A DNA stretch of 15,623 nucleotides from Halieaceae bacterium UBA4438 (GCA_002390485.1 DGPO01000104.1:37695-53317), one strand, 5' to 3'. Shown: positions 1 to 7,756, counted from the stretch's first letter. The notes: a model not told the origin generated them from the letters alone. Program-made: numbers and translations.

Positions 1-816
1 TTGGCGGCAGCAACGGGTGCCGGTGATGACGGTGCTCGTGAACTGACGGCTGCCGAGCGCAAGGGCCTTCGCAACGCAGGGTGGGCGGTGTTGTTTGTGA
101 TCGGTCTCTGGACGTTTTTTACGATCGGTCCTGGAACACCGCTGATCGATGAGAGCGCCTCGGCTGAGGCGCAGATGGCCCCGTTCTACAAGAGTTTGGT
201 GGCTGCATTTTTCGTACTGTTTTTGCTGTCGGGTTGGGCTTATGGAAAGGGTGCAGGAACCGTTGAGAATCACCGAGACCTAGTGAAAATGATGACGGGT
301 GCAATGGAAGATCTTGCCTATTACCTGGTGCTTGCGTTCGTTGCGGCACACTTCGTTGCGATGTTTTCGTGGTCAAATCTCGGGCTTATTTTGGCGGTCC
401 ACGGCGCTGACTTTTTAGGTTCCACCAATATGCCCGCCTGGGCCCTGCTGACCTCTATTATCTTGGTGTCATCGTTGCTCAATTTATTCATCGGCTCGGC
501 GAGCGCAAAGTGGGCTTTAATCGCGCCGGTCATGGTGCCCATGCTCATGTTGCTGGGGATCTCACCCGAGATGGCCACTGCGGCTTATCGTGTGGGTGAT
601 GGCGCGACCAACATTATCACGCCGCTCATGGTCTACTTTCCGCTTATTTTGATTTTCTGCCAGCGTTGGCAGAGCAATTTTGGTTTGGGAAGTCTTGCGG
701 CAACGATGTTGCCTTACTCGATTGGTCTTTTACTTTCGGGTTTGGCGATGACCATTTTTTGGGTTGTCCTTGATCTACCACTGGGGCCGGGTGCGAGCGT
801 TTTTTACACCCTCTAG
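1..816 (+). CDS. AbgT-family transporter, C-terminal part (5' end outside window)
   Basis: This is the last 271 residues of an inner-membrane AbgT-family transporter. Members import p-aminobenzoyl-glutamate, a folate breakdown product, or (MtrF/YdaH type) export sulfonamides; the sequence does not say which. The family signature is clear at residues about 165-225: GSASAKWALIAPV, then AAYRVGDGATNIITPLM and an aromatic, hydrophobic segment ending CQRW. Several membrane helices are visible (about 28-42, 65-80, 105-140, 150-165, 235-260). Full-length members have roughly 500 residues, so about half is missing; the TTG at base 1 is simply the window edge, not a start. It ends at TAG 814-816. The next gene downstream is a folate enzyme, fhs, which hints at a folate-related role, but a 391-base gap separates them. 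Confidence 0.9.
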   Translation: MAAATGAGDDGARELTAAERKGLRNAGWAVLFVIGLWTFFTIGPGTPLIDESASAEAQMAPFYKSLVAAFFVLFLLSGWAYGKGAGTVENHRDLVKMMTGAMEDLAYYLVLAFVAAHFVAMFSWSNLGLILAVHGADFLGSTNMPAWALLTSIILVSSLLNLFIGSASAKWALIAPVMVPMLMLLGISPEMATAAYRVGDGATNIITPLMVYFPLILIFCQRWQSNFGLGSLAATMLPYSIGLLLSGLAMTIFWVVLDLPLGPGASVFYTL

Positions 817-1207
817 GGTGCCCAACGACGCGCTGATTCCAAGGGTAAGAACTGATTTCTGCGCGCGAATTGCGCGCGAACGGCGCGTGAGGAAGTGTCG
901 CTGCAGATTGGCTCTCCCTCGATCGGTTTTCGGCGCATCGAGGCGTGCCTATTGAGGGCTTAGATGCCTCGTCTCTGACGCGCTGATGTAACGCCTCGTA
1001 TCCTAAGATCTCGGGATTCGACGAAGGCCATTTGCGCGTTTTCGTAGCAAGTGCGTCAGCCGACTTTTCGGTGAGCAAATCACGCCAACTTTTCACTTTA
1101 TTTTTCGGTTTTAACCACTTGCTCGCACGTGAAACTGGGTCTAGCGTGAGCGGCATAGATCACTCTATAAATAACCCCAATAAAAAGCTTTAGTAGAGAC
1201 GTTTCCC
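817..1207. other. Gene-free interval between the AbgT-family gene and fhs
   Basis: I see no convincing gene in these 391 bases. A small GC hairpin sits at 861-877 (GCGCGC, five-base loop, GCGCGC) without a following T-run, so it is at best a weak transcription end for the transporter gene. A cluster of complementary segments lies at 916-998 (listed separately). Close to fhs there is an AT-rich stretch with TATAAA at 1166-1171 that could serve as a -10 element, but no matching -35 is evident. The fhs promoter is probably in the last 150 bases; I cannot place it firmly. Confidence 0.5.
916..998 (+). repeat. Cluster of mutually complementary segments upstream of fhs
   Basis: CCTCGAT at 917-923 is the exact reverse complement of ATCGAGG at 937-943 (7-bp stem, 13-base loop). 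The right arm, read as CGAGGCG at 939-945, is also the exact complement of CGCCTCG at 992-998, and GCCTCG at 966-971 can pair with the same arm. One segment can therefore pair with three partners, giving alternative folds in RNA from either strand. Whether it is transcribed as an fhs leader, acts as a 3' end for the transporter gene, or is chance is unknown. Confidence 0.35.
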
Positions 1208-2893
1208 ATGGCATCAGATATTGATATTGCACAGGCTGCAACGCCCCGTCCCATCTCCCACATTGCGGACCAGCTCAGCATTCCAGAGGAGGCTCTTGAG
1301 CCTTATGGACGGATCAAAGGCAAGGTCAGTCTCGACTGGTTGTTGAGTCAACCGGTCCGAGACAGCTCACGCATGATTTTAGTGACCGCGATTAGCCCAA
1401 CACCGGCCGGCGAAGGAAAGACCACGACCACGGTGGGCTTAGGCGATGCGCTCAAGCAGATTGGGAAGGACGCGGTCATTTGTCTCCGCGAGCCTTCGTT
1501 GGGTCCAGTTTTTGGCATGAAGGGGGGCGCAGCTGGCGGCGGCCATGCGCAGGTCATCCCCATGGAGGACATTAACCTTCATTTTAACGGTGACTTGCAT
1601 GCAATCGGTGTCGCTAACAATCTGCTCGCCGCGCTGATTGACAATCACGTGCACCACGGCAACACGCTCGATATCGACGTCCGTCGCATTACCTGGAAGC
1701 GCGTGTTGGATATGAACGATCGCGCGCTGAGACAGATTACCGTGTCGTTGGGTGGTCCTGGGAACGGCTACCCGCGCGAAGACGGTTTTGACATTGTGGT
1801 GGCCTCCGAGATTATGGCGATATTTTGTTTGGCCACCGACCTTGACGACCTTAAAACGCGCCTGGGTCGCATCGTGGTTGCTTACACACGCGATCGGCAG
1901 CCGGTGACCGCAGCGGACTTAAAAGCTGAGGGGGCGCTTACCGCGGTCTTGAAAGACGCACTGGCCCCCAACCTGGTGCAAACGCTTGAGGGTACCCCTG
2001 CGTTCGTGCACGGCGGGCCCTTTGCTAATATTGCCCACGGGTGTAACAGCGTTATTGCGACCACAGCGGGACTTCGACTGGCGGACTATGTGGTCACTGA
2101 GGCGGGCTTTGGCGCCGACCTGGGCGCTGAGAAGTTTATCGATATTAAGTGCCGCTCGGCGGGCATACGTCCCTCTGCCGCCGTGCTCGTGGCCACTGTT
2201 CGGGCATTGAAGTTTCACGGCGGTGTGGCGCGTGAAAGCCTCTCTGAGGAAAATCTGGTTGCATTGGAGTCAGGGCTTGCGAACCTAGACCGCCATATTG
2301 CCAACATCCGTGACCACTACGGTGTGCCCGTGGTTGTATCGATCAATCAATTCATCGCTGACACCCAAGCCGAAATTGATCTTGTCACAGAGCACTGTCG
2401 TGTTCGAGGTGTTCAGGTCGCGCTGTCAAGCCATTGGGCCGACGGCGGCGCGGGTGCAACTGAACTTGCGCACATGGTTGCCCAGCTCTGTGAGTCGGAC
2501 GCAACGCCGGCAAACGCGCCGCATCACTCGTTTGTTTACGAGGATTCAGCCAGTTTGTGGGAGAAGATTGAGACAGTTGCAACGACGATCTACGGCGCAT
2601 CTGAAATCACAGCAAGCAGCAAAGTGCGTGATCGTCTTCGCGAGCTGACGGACGGCGGTTATGGCCATTTGCCGGTCTGTATTGCTAAGACGCCGTACTC
2701 GTTTTCCACAGACCCCGCCTTGAAGGGCGCGCCCTCTGGACACGCGATGGATATTCGTGAGATTCGGCTGTCGGTCGGTGCCGGCTTTGTTGTCGCTGTC
2801 TGCGGTGACGTCATGACCATGCCGGGATTGCCCAAGGTGCCGGCCAGTCAGAATATCGATGTGGTGGACGGACAGATTGTGGGTCTTTTCTGA
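1208..2893 (+). CDS. fhs: Formate-tetrahydrofolate ligase
   Basis: This enzyme joins formate to tetrahydrofolate at the cost of ATP, giving 10-formyl-THF in the cytoplasm; run in reverse it releases formate and ATP. The protein has 561 residues, the full length for the family. Visible hallmarks are the P-loop PAGEGKTT (66-73), the block [19 protein letters not shown] (94-112), [12 protein letters not shown] (121-132), and the motif [15 protein letters not shown] near residue 297. The ATG start gives the usual N-terminus, with IAQAA and [10 protein letters not shown] motifs. The upstream ribosome site is weak (GAGACG, 1196-1201). It is followed by a strong bidirectional terminator and so is probably the last gene of its transcript. 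The AbgT-family transporter upstream may be functionally linked through folate. Nothing unusual is seen in the protein itself. Confidence 0.97.
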   Translation: MASDIDIAQAATPRPISHIADQLSIPEEALEPYGRIKGKVSLDWLLSQPVRDSSRMILVTAISPTPAGEGKTTTTVGLGDALKQIGKDAVICLREPSLGPVFGMKGGAAGGGHAQVIPMEDINLHFNGDLHAIGVANNLLAALIDNHVHHGNTLDIDVRRITWKRVLDMNDRALRQITVSLGGPGNGYPREDGFDIVVASEIMAIFCLATDLDDLKTRLGRIVVAYTRDRQPVTAADLKAEGALTAVLKDALAPNLVQTLEGTPAFVHGGPFANIAHGCNSVIATTAGLRLADYVVTEAGFGADLGAEKFIDIKCRSAGIRPSAAVLVATVRALKFHGGVARESLSEENLVALESGLANLDRHIANIRDHYGVPVVVSINQFIADTQAEIDLVTEHCRVRGVQVALSSHWADGGAGATELAHMVAQLCESDATPANAPHHSFVYEDSASLWEKIETVATTIYGASEITASSKVRDRLRELTDGGYGHLPVCIAKTPYSFSTDPALKGAPSGHAMDIREIRLSVGAGFVVAVCGDVMTMPGLPKVPASQNIDVVDGQIVGLF

Positions 2894-2903
2894 TTGCTGA
2901 TGT

Positions 2904-2935
2904 AAAAAAAAGCCCGCTGATGCGGGCTTACTTTT
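2904..2935. terminator. Bidirectional Rho-independent terminator
   Basis: A perfect 8-bp stem, AAGCCCGC (2910-2917) and GCGGGCTT (2922-2929), encloses the four-base loop TGAT. An eight-A run (2904-2911) precedes it, which becomes a U-tract for the minus-strand gene, and TTACTTTT follows for the plus strand. It lies between the convergent stops of fhs and the minus-strand secreted-protein gene and should terminate both. Confidence 0.92.
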
Positions 2936-2951
2936 GGTGCAAGGCATTGAC

Positions 2952-3653
2952 TTATTTTGAGTAGTAAATGGGGAAGCCTTGGATCGAAGCAACGGGTGTG
3001 ACTTGCCCAGCCGCTGATGCTTGTAGTGCCCGAAATTCCTGGCTCGCGGCAATCGCATCGCCCGATGAAGCCATAGAGGCCCAGTCCTTCGCGCTCATCA
3101 CGTAGTGAATGTTGCCTGTGCCACCGATGCCTTCGTTGTAGATGTTTATTTTTACACCGAGTCCTTCGTGAATGGCTTTAGCCTTCATGAAGGTGTTGTA
3201 GACATCGGCCATCTTTCCCGGCGTGGGCTTCCAGATAAAGACACGGAAGGGACCATCCTCGGCAAAGCTCTGTGCAGTGACTGATGTATCCCAGTTGAGT
3301 CCTTCCAGAGACATCATGAGCTTTCCCGACGGATTAGCACCGGCTTTGGCAAAGAATGCGGCAAACTCTTCGCCGGCGTTATACGCCTTTGTCTTGGCCC
3401 AGTCAGCGCTGCTATCCCAGCGGAGAACGTAGTCAAACGTGGTGTTTCCAGCGCCGCCGACATCCATCTGAAAAATACCGACACTCGCCCCACTTTTCTC
3501 GTGCAACTTTGCCGCTTCCATCAGGGTCCCGGCTAATTGCTGGGCCGTTGTATCAAGTGCCTGCCATCGAAAGACCTCTAGCCGCTCTGCGTAGGCCGAA
3601 GTCGCGCTCAAGATCATCGATGCGCACACTAAAACTTTCGTCAATTGCTTCAT
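2952..3653 (-). CDS. Secreted protein with two tandem copies of one small alpha/beta domain; function unknown
   Basis: This is a 233-residue exported protein of unknown function. A Sec signal peptide is plain: MKQLTK, a hydrophobic core, then SATSAYA with likely cleavage before E23. The mature part is a clear internal duplication. VFRW (27-30) matches VFIW (138-141), LHE (50-52) matches IHE (161-163), GGAGN (66-70) matches GGTGN (177-181), all at a constant offset of 111 residues; DWA (84-86) matches DWA (190-192) after a five-residue gap. The strand-helix pattern suggests a dimeric alpha/beta-barrel (ABM/EthD/NIPSNAP-like) fold with two units in one chain, which is inference. The start at 3653 is chosen because AGAGG lies 8 bases upstream and the signal peptide begins there; the reading frame stays open 27 codons further upstream without an export signal. 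It is divergent from the GFA gene at 3854 and ends at the shared terminator. Confidence 0.85.
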   Translation of the reverse strand: MKQLTKVLVCASMILSATSAYAERLEVFRWQALDTTAQQLAGTLMEAAKLHEKSGASVGIFQMDVGGAGNTTFDYVLRWDSSADWAKTKAYNAGEEFAAFFAKAGANPSGKLMMSLEGLNWDTSVTAQSFAEDGPFRVFIWKPTPGKMADVYNTFMKAKAIHEGLGVKINIYNEGIGGTGNIHYVMSAKDWASMASSGDAIAASQEFRALQASAAGQVTPVASIQGFPIYYSK

Positions 3654-3753
3654 TTTTTTTACCTCTAATTTGCGGGTTAAGGCGTCTGAAATGGCCTTAT
3701 CAAAAAGATTAGGCGTCCTTACTGGATTTGCCATTTTTTCTTTTTGCGGTGCG

Positions 3754-3765
3754 CGTCGATCGACG
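3754..3765. repeat. Perfect 12-bp palindrome, possible operator
   Basis: CGTCGATCGACG reads identically on both strands. The flanks GCGTCG (3753-3758) and CGACGC (3767-3772) form a second, overlapping inverted repeat. It lies mid-way in the divergent region, where a dimeric regulator could act on both genes. Palindromes of this length occur by chance a few times in a window this size, so a regulatory role is only suggested by position. Confidence 0.35.
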
Positions 3766-3782
3766 GCGACGCATTGATCGGC

Positions 3783-3807
3783 TTGCGCAAGAACTGCCTT
3801 TTGCGCA
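3783..3807. repeat. Paired TTGCGCA boxes / inverted repeat upstream of the GFA gene
   Basis: TTGCGCA occurs at 3783-3789 and again at 3801-3807, 18 bp apart. TGCGCAA (3784-3790) and TTGCGCA (3801-3807) are also exact reverse complements around a short spacer. The element ends about 46 bases before the GFA start codon, a typical position for an operator or a 5'-UTR stem. Confidence 0.35.
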
Positions 3808-3853
3808 TTGTGAGCAGTGAGTTACCCCTCTAGAAACACAAAGGAGCGATACG

Positions 3854-4264
3854 ATGTCTAAAACCGGTGGATGTTTGTGCGGGCAAGTGCGTTACGAAGC
3901 CACGACCGCGCCCCTAATGAGTGGCGTGTGTCACTGCAAAAATTGCCAAAAGCAGGCAGGCACTGCTTTTTCGACACTTGCAGCATTTCAAAAATCCGAC
4001 GTCGACTTTGTCGGGGAGTTGGCGTTGTATCAGGACAGTGACACGGACACCGGCAATACCGTTAATCGCTACTTTTGTGGGCAATGCGGTTCGCCTATTT
4101 ACTCTGAGGTGCCCGGCCAGCCGGGTATGGCCTTCATCAAAGCAGGGACGCTTGACGACACCGACGACTTTGTCGCGATGTTTCACTGCTGGTCGAGTAA
4201 AAAGCAAAATTGGGTTGAGCTCTCCCCGGATGTTCCCGCGTTTCCAGAGAACCCTCAAATGTAA
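3854..4264 (+). CDS. GFA-family (CENP-V/GFA domain) zinc protein, copy 1
   Basis: This is a cytoplasmic 136-residue protein of the GFA superfamily, named after glutathione-dependent formaldehyde-activating enzyme (Gfa). Most members have no proven substrate, so the formaldehyde link should not be assumed. The zinc ligands of the fold are intact: C7-x-C9, C26-H-C28-x-x-C31 and C75-x-x-C78. Length is typical for a single-domain member. A strong ribosome site (AAGGAG, 7 bases before ATG) supports the start. It is transcribed away from the secreted tandem-domain protein. A second GFA protein at 8349-8750 has all seven cysteines at identical residue numbers, so the two are probably paralogues. The 128 bases after this gene contain no clear terminator, so read-through into the next gene is possible. 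Confidence 0.9.
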   Translation: MSKTGGCLCGQVRYEATTAPLMSGVCHCKNCQKQAGTAFSTLAAFQKSDVDFVGELALYQDSDTDTGNTVNRYFCGQCGSPIYSEVPGQPGMAFIKAGTLDDTDDFVAMFHCWSSKKQNWVELSPDVPAFPENPQM

Positions 4265-4384
4265 GTCCCTCCGACCTTTCCTCGATCGTAAAACCCCGTG
4301 CTTGTTCTAATGCGGTCTTCGGGATTGATTTAGCTCATCTGCGTTTTACAGGCGTTGTTTTCTGCGCGACATTAAGGACGTGCG

Positions 4385-4402
4385 ATGAATCTTTGGGGTT
4401 GA
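4385..4402 (+). promoter_or_regulatory. Five-codon mini-ORF overlapping the start of the beta-propeller gene
   Basis: ATG at 4385 has a well-spaced ribosome site (AAGGAC, 4374-4379, 5 bases away) and reads MNLWG before stopping at TGA 4400-4402. The last A of that stop is the first base of the ATG (4402) of the next gene (TGATG). The larger gene has no good ribosome site of its own, so it may depend on ribosomes that finish the mini-ORF and restart. A sequencing error merging the two frames is less likely, because the mini-ORF's continuation does not improve the signal peptide. Confidence 0.4.
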
Positions 4403-6009
4403 TGGAAGTGGTCCTTAGTGTGTTTAGAGTGATACTTTTTTTGGGGTTGGTCGAGGCTGCCGGTGCGGCCAATTTACCGGCCGCTAATCCCTATTTGGCC
4501 GACAGCCACAATGCGATGGCCCACAACGATCCGGCTCAACAGGATGCGGTCTTGCTCTCAGGTCCAGAGGGTCCGAGTCGTGCATTAGCAGATGATGAAA
4601 TCCAATACTTACACACCGGACCTGCTCACTTTGGTCAGGTTGTCTCGGGTGAGTATGAAGACGGTCGGCGGGTTTTTTGGGGCAATGGGATTGATCGCAT
4701 CGTCAAAGTTGACTACGACACCTACACCCTCATTGACGAATACCCCTTTCCCGGGACCGAGTATTACACCGAGACGCGTGCTGACGCATCGATTGCAAAA
4801 TTCGAAGCGACTAACGATGGGTTTTTAGCCGTTCTCCATGCGTTTAGAGAGGCCAGTAAGCTCAGAGACCTCGCTAACTTGTATACGGTCTTAGATCGCG
4901 ATCACACGTACTACATTGGCAGTAAAACCGGCGTTATTACCGCTTATACCGACGAAGATCCCGCAGATTCTCAATCGAGGATTGTTAAAAAGGGGGTATT
5001 TAAGTTCCCAGAGCACATTACGGGTCCGGTCATGGGACTCAGCATGACCTATGACGGATGGCTCATTGCGGCAACTGAGCATGGTTACATTGTGGCGATG
5101 AAGCGCGACTTCTCGGAGTACCACTCAATTCGGGTTAAACACAGTGAGGGTGCCGAAACTAAAGCCACAAAACCGACCGGCTACGGTTGGATACGCAATG
5201 CCTTTGCCATTGATGAACACGGCGGTATTTACATCGCATCTCAGCAGCATATGCACAAGGTTGTTTGGACCGGCGAGGGTTTGAGTGCGGATGTTGCTGA
5301 TGGTGCATGGACGTCCGAATACCTGAACGGCTGGGGGCATGGTACGGGCGCAACGCCGTCACTTATGGGGTTTGGTACCGAGGACCAGTTTGTCGTGATT
5401 ACAGACGGCGAGCCGCAGATGAACATGGTGCTCTTTTGGCGAAACGATATTCCTGAAGACTGGCAGGGCGTTTCAGGCGCGCCGAGTCGCCGAATTGCGG
5501 GGCAGCTGCCGGTGAATTTGGGCGATAAGTCACTGACGGAGATTCAGTCTGAGCAGTCTGTTGTGGTGTCGGGTTACGGTGCGATGGTTGTTAATAATAC
5601 GCCGCGCAATGTCCCGTGGTATTTACCGGAGCGAGCCAGAGGACTTCTTGTCGGGTATCTGGGCAGTAATCCCGACCACCAGCCTTACGGTCTGCAAAAG
5701 TTTCAGTGGAATCCTGATGCACAACAACTGGAATACGCGTGGGTGAACGCGGACACCAGCTCACCAAGCAGCGTCCCCATTGTGGGTATGGGATCGAATC
5801 TCGTCTATTTCGTCGGCGCTCGCGACAATCAATTCACGCTAGAGGCCTTGAACTGGGATACCGGCGCCGCCGACTTTCATTACCTCATTGGCGGTCAGCG
5901 CTACAACGTTATGTACTCGGGCACGGCCATTGACGAGGATGGACGGATTCATTACGGCACGCCCTGGGGAAGGGTTCGCCTGACACCGAAAACAACACCC
6001 GGTAAATAG
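4402..6009 (+). CDS. Exported beta-propeller-like protein, function unknown
   Basis: I do not recognise a named family. The 535-residue protein begins with a probable Sec signal peptide (hydrophobic VILFLGLV at 10-17 and cleavage near AAGAA, residues 19-23). The rest is all-beta in character, with repeated segments of the form small/aromatic residues, D-x-x-G, then a hydrophobic strand: for example DRIVKVDYDTYTLIDEYPFP, MTYDGWLIAATEHGYIVAM, AIDEHGGIYIASQQHMHKV, and near the C-terminus AIDEDGRIHYGTPWGRV. These resemble blades of a quinoprotein/YVTN/SMP-30-type propeller; fold assignment is inference. No cytochrome CxxCH motif is present. I prefer ATG 4402 over the in-frame TTG 4393, because it overlaps the stop of a mini-ORF with a good ribosome site. 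It lies 112 bases before an exported sulfatase on the same strand, suggesting a shared periplasmic task. Confidence 0.75.
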   Translation: MEVVLSVFRVILFLGLVEAAGAANLPAANPYLADSHNAMAHNDPAQQDAVLLSGPEGPSRALADDEIQYLHTGPAHFGQVVSGEYEDGRRVFWGNGIDRIVKVDYDTYTLIDEYPFPGTEYYTETRADASIAKFEATNDGFLAVLHAFREASKLRDLANLYTVLDRDHTYYIGSKTGVITAYTDEDPADSQSRIVKKGVFKFPEHITGPVMGLSMTYDGWLIAATEHGYIVAMKRDFSEYHSIRVKHSEGAETKATKPTGYGWIRNAFAIDEHGGIYIASQQHMHKVVWTGEGLSADVADGAWTSEYLNGWGHGTGATPSLMGFGTEDQFVVITDGEPQMNMVLFWRNDIPEDWQGVSGAPSRRIAGQLPVNLGDKSLTEIQSEQSVVVSGYGAMVVNNTPRNVPWYLPERARGLLVGYLGSNPDHQPYGLQKFQWNPDAQQLEYAWVNADTSSPSSVPIVGMGSNLVYFVGARDNQFTLEALNWDTGAADFHYLIGGQRYNVMYSGTAIDEDGRIHYGTPWGRVRLTPKTTPGK

Positions 6010-6017
6010 TCTGGTCT

Positions 6018-6056
6018 CTTGCCGCTTTTGGACCTTGTGGCGGCAGGTTAAATTTT
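6018..6056 (+). terminator. Weak hairpin after the beta-propeller gene, possible partial terminator
   Basis: An 8-bp stem with one G-U pair (CTTGCCGC at 6018-6025 with GCGGCAGG at 6040-6047) and a 14-base loop is followed by TTAAATTTT. The U-run is interrupted and the loop is large, so it may only reduce read-through into the sulfatase gene. Confidence 0.35.
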
Positions 6057-6121
6057 GGAAGATCAAACGCGACACCGATGGCAGCGACGCCCTGTATTGC
6101 GAACAATAAGAAGAGAATTAC

Positions 6122-7756
6122 ATGCTTTTAAAAACACATTTCGCCCGCACAATTCTGGCGGTCATCGCCGCATCCATTCTGGCCAGTGCGCAGGTGACTG
6201 CCGCTGAGCGCCCCAATGTTGTTGTGATTGTGGCCGACGATCTTGGGTGGGCCGATGTGGGGTACCACGGGGGCAATATCGACACGCCGTCATTGGACAG
6301 GCTGGCTGAGCAAGGTGTCCAGTTGAACCGGTTTTACACCACGCCCATTTGCTCCCCCACACGGGCGGCGCTAATGACAGGGCGAGATCCCATGCGTCTG
6401 GGCGTGGCCTACGGCGTGATCATGCCCTGGGATAATATTGGAGTGAACCCAGCGGAGCATTTTATGCCCGAGTCTTTTGGCGCCGCGGGCTACCAAACAG
6501 CCATGGTGGGTAAGTGGCACCTGGGTCACGCGCAAATGACCTACCACCCCAATGAGCGGGGTTTCGAGCACTTTTACGGACACCTTCACACCGAAGTGGG
6601 GTTTTACCCGCCGTTCGCCAATGTCGGGGGCAAAGATTTTCAAGTCAATGGTGTGACTGCCGACGACGAAGGTTATGAAACGTATCTCTTGGCCGATGAG
6701 GTCTCGCGTTACATCCGCGAGCGCGACACGCAAAAGCCATTTTTTATTTACATGCCGTTTATTGCCCCGCACACACCACTTGATGCGCCGGCTGAACTGC
6801 AAGAAAAGTACAAAGACATCGACACAGATTTACCCCCGGCACGATCGAATCAAACAGACTCAACGCGACGAATTTCAAAAATGTTGATGCGTGAAAGTGC
6901 GCGGCCGATGTATGCCGCCGTCGTCGACGGGATGGATCAAGCGATTGGTCAAGTCCTTAACACGCTCGATGAGGAAGGGTTGAGCGATAACACCATTGTC
7001 TTGTTTTTCAGTGACAACGGGGGCGCAGCCTATTCTTACGGCGGTGCGGACAATGCGCCACTGCGCGGCGGTAAGGGTGAGACGTTTGAAGGCGGAATTC
7101 GGGTGGTGTCGCTCATGCGCTGGCCGGAGAAATTACAAGGCGGTCAAATATTCGACCAGGTGATGACGGTGATGGATGTCTTCCCGACGCTCGCTGACGC
7201 AGCAGGTGTGGACCCGCTAAATACGTTCGAATTTGACGGCAGCAGCCTATGGCCCTCGATCAGTGAGGGGACGACGCACACGCGTGAAGACATGATTATG
7301 TTCGCCTCTGAGATCCCAATCTACGGCAGCTTCAAACTGACGGCGTTTGACAACACCTGGAAGCTCGTTCAAGAAATGGAGCAGGACCAGCTTTCGACCA
7401 CCGTAACGAACTATCTATTTAAAATTGCGGACGATCCGAACGAGTACAACAACTTGGCCGCAGAGTATCCTGACATTGTGGTCTCCATGAGTAAGGCAAT
7501 CAGCGAGTGGCGTGCGCTTCACCCCGTAAGCGGGACGCGTTCGGTTTTAATTCCGCCGCCGGGTTGGCGGGCCCCTAAAGATTGGGCGTCCTACCCACGA
7601 CCGCTTGAGGATTTACAAAGTGACACCACACTTGGGCTTGTGCCGTCAGAGCTCTACCTTCGTATTCTTGATATGCAGCATGGGCAGCGAGGCCGGCTGA
7701 TGTACGGTTGTTTAGAGCGCTGGTGGTCGCTGGGGTTCTGTTTAGAGAGTAATTGA
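6122..7756 (+). CDS. Exported type I sulfatase (arylsulfatase family)
   Basis: This enzyme hydrolyses sulfate esters in the periplasm or outside the cell; the natural substrate cannot be read from the sequence. The signal peptide ends after about A28 (VTAA before ERPN). The catalytic signature is complete: the calcium ligands D39-D40 in VADDLGW, and C77-S-P-T-R, whose cysteine must be oxidised to formylglycine, followed by AALMTGR. VGKWHLGH (K131, H133) and FFSDNGG near residue 297 give the other active-site residues. The length (544) and the C-terminal domain are normal for arylsulfatases. An AAGAGA ribosome site lies 6-7 bases before the ATG. No formylglycine-generating enzyme or anSME is in the window, so maturation must be encoded elsewhere. 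It follows the beta-propeller gene and likely shares its expression. Confidence 0.95.
   Translation: MLLKTHFARTILAVIAASILASAQVTAAERPNVVVIVADDLGWADVGYHGGNIDTPSLDRLAEQGVQLNRFYTTPICSPTRAALMTGRDPMRLGVAYGVIMPWDNIGVNPAEHFMPESFGAAGYQTAMVGKWHLGHAQMTYHPNERGFEHFYGHLHTEVGFYPPFANVGGKDFQVNGVTADDEGYETYLLADEVSRYIRERDTQKPFFIYMPFIAPHTPLDAPAELQEKYKDIDTDLPPARSNQTDSTRRISKMLMRESARPMYAAVVDGMDQAIGQVLNTLDEEGLSDNTIVLFFSDNGGAAYSYGGADNAPLRGGKGETFEGGIRVVSLMRWPEKLQGGQIFDQVMTVMDVFPTLADAAGVDPLNTFEFDGSSLWPSISEGTTHTREDMIMFASEIPIYGSFKLTAFDNTWKLVQEMEQDQLSTTVTNYLFKIADDPNEYNNLAAEYPDIVVSMSKAISEWRALHPVSGTRSVLIPPPGWRAPKDWASYPRPLEDLQSDTTLGLVPSELYLRILDMQHGQRGRLMYGCLERWWSLGFCLESN

Larger units (their letters stand above)
3654..3853. 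promoter_or_regulatory. Divergent control region between the secreted tandem-domain protein and the GFA protein
   Basis: These 200 bases must hold the promoters of both flanking genes. I cannot place clear -35/-10 pairs. Repeats are dense: a direct repeat AGGCGTC at 3680-3686 and 3711-3717 (31 bp apart, about three helical turns), the palindrome at 3754-3765, and an inverted repeat at 3784-3807. Ribosome sites flank it: AGAGG for the minus-strand gene and AAGGAG (3841-3846, 7 bases before ATG) for the plus-strand gene. Confidence 0.6.

Noticed and set aside
764..955. 63-codon plus-strand open frame running out of the transporter gene
   Set aside because: Overlaps the end of the transporter in another frame, has an arginine/cysteine-rich product and no motif.
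644..1156. 170-codon open frame on the minus strand upstream of fhs, overlapping the transporter gene
   Set aside because: About a third lies antisense inside the AbgT-family gene, the product is rich in S, P, K and R without a recognisable domain, and the ribosome site is poor. The first 75 codons look somewhat more protein-like, so a decayed gene is not excluded.
3654..3734. 27-codon upstream extension of the tandem-domain secreted protein
   Set aside because: It would place 27 non-signal residues before a clear signal peptide, whereas ATG 3653 has a well-spaced AGAGG.
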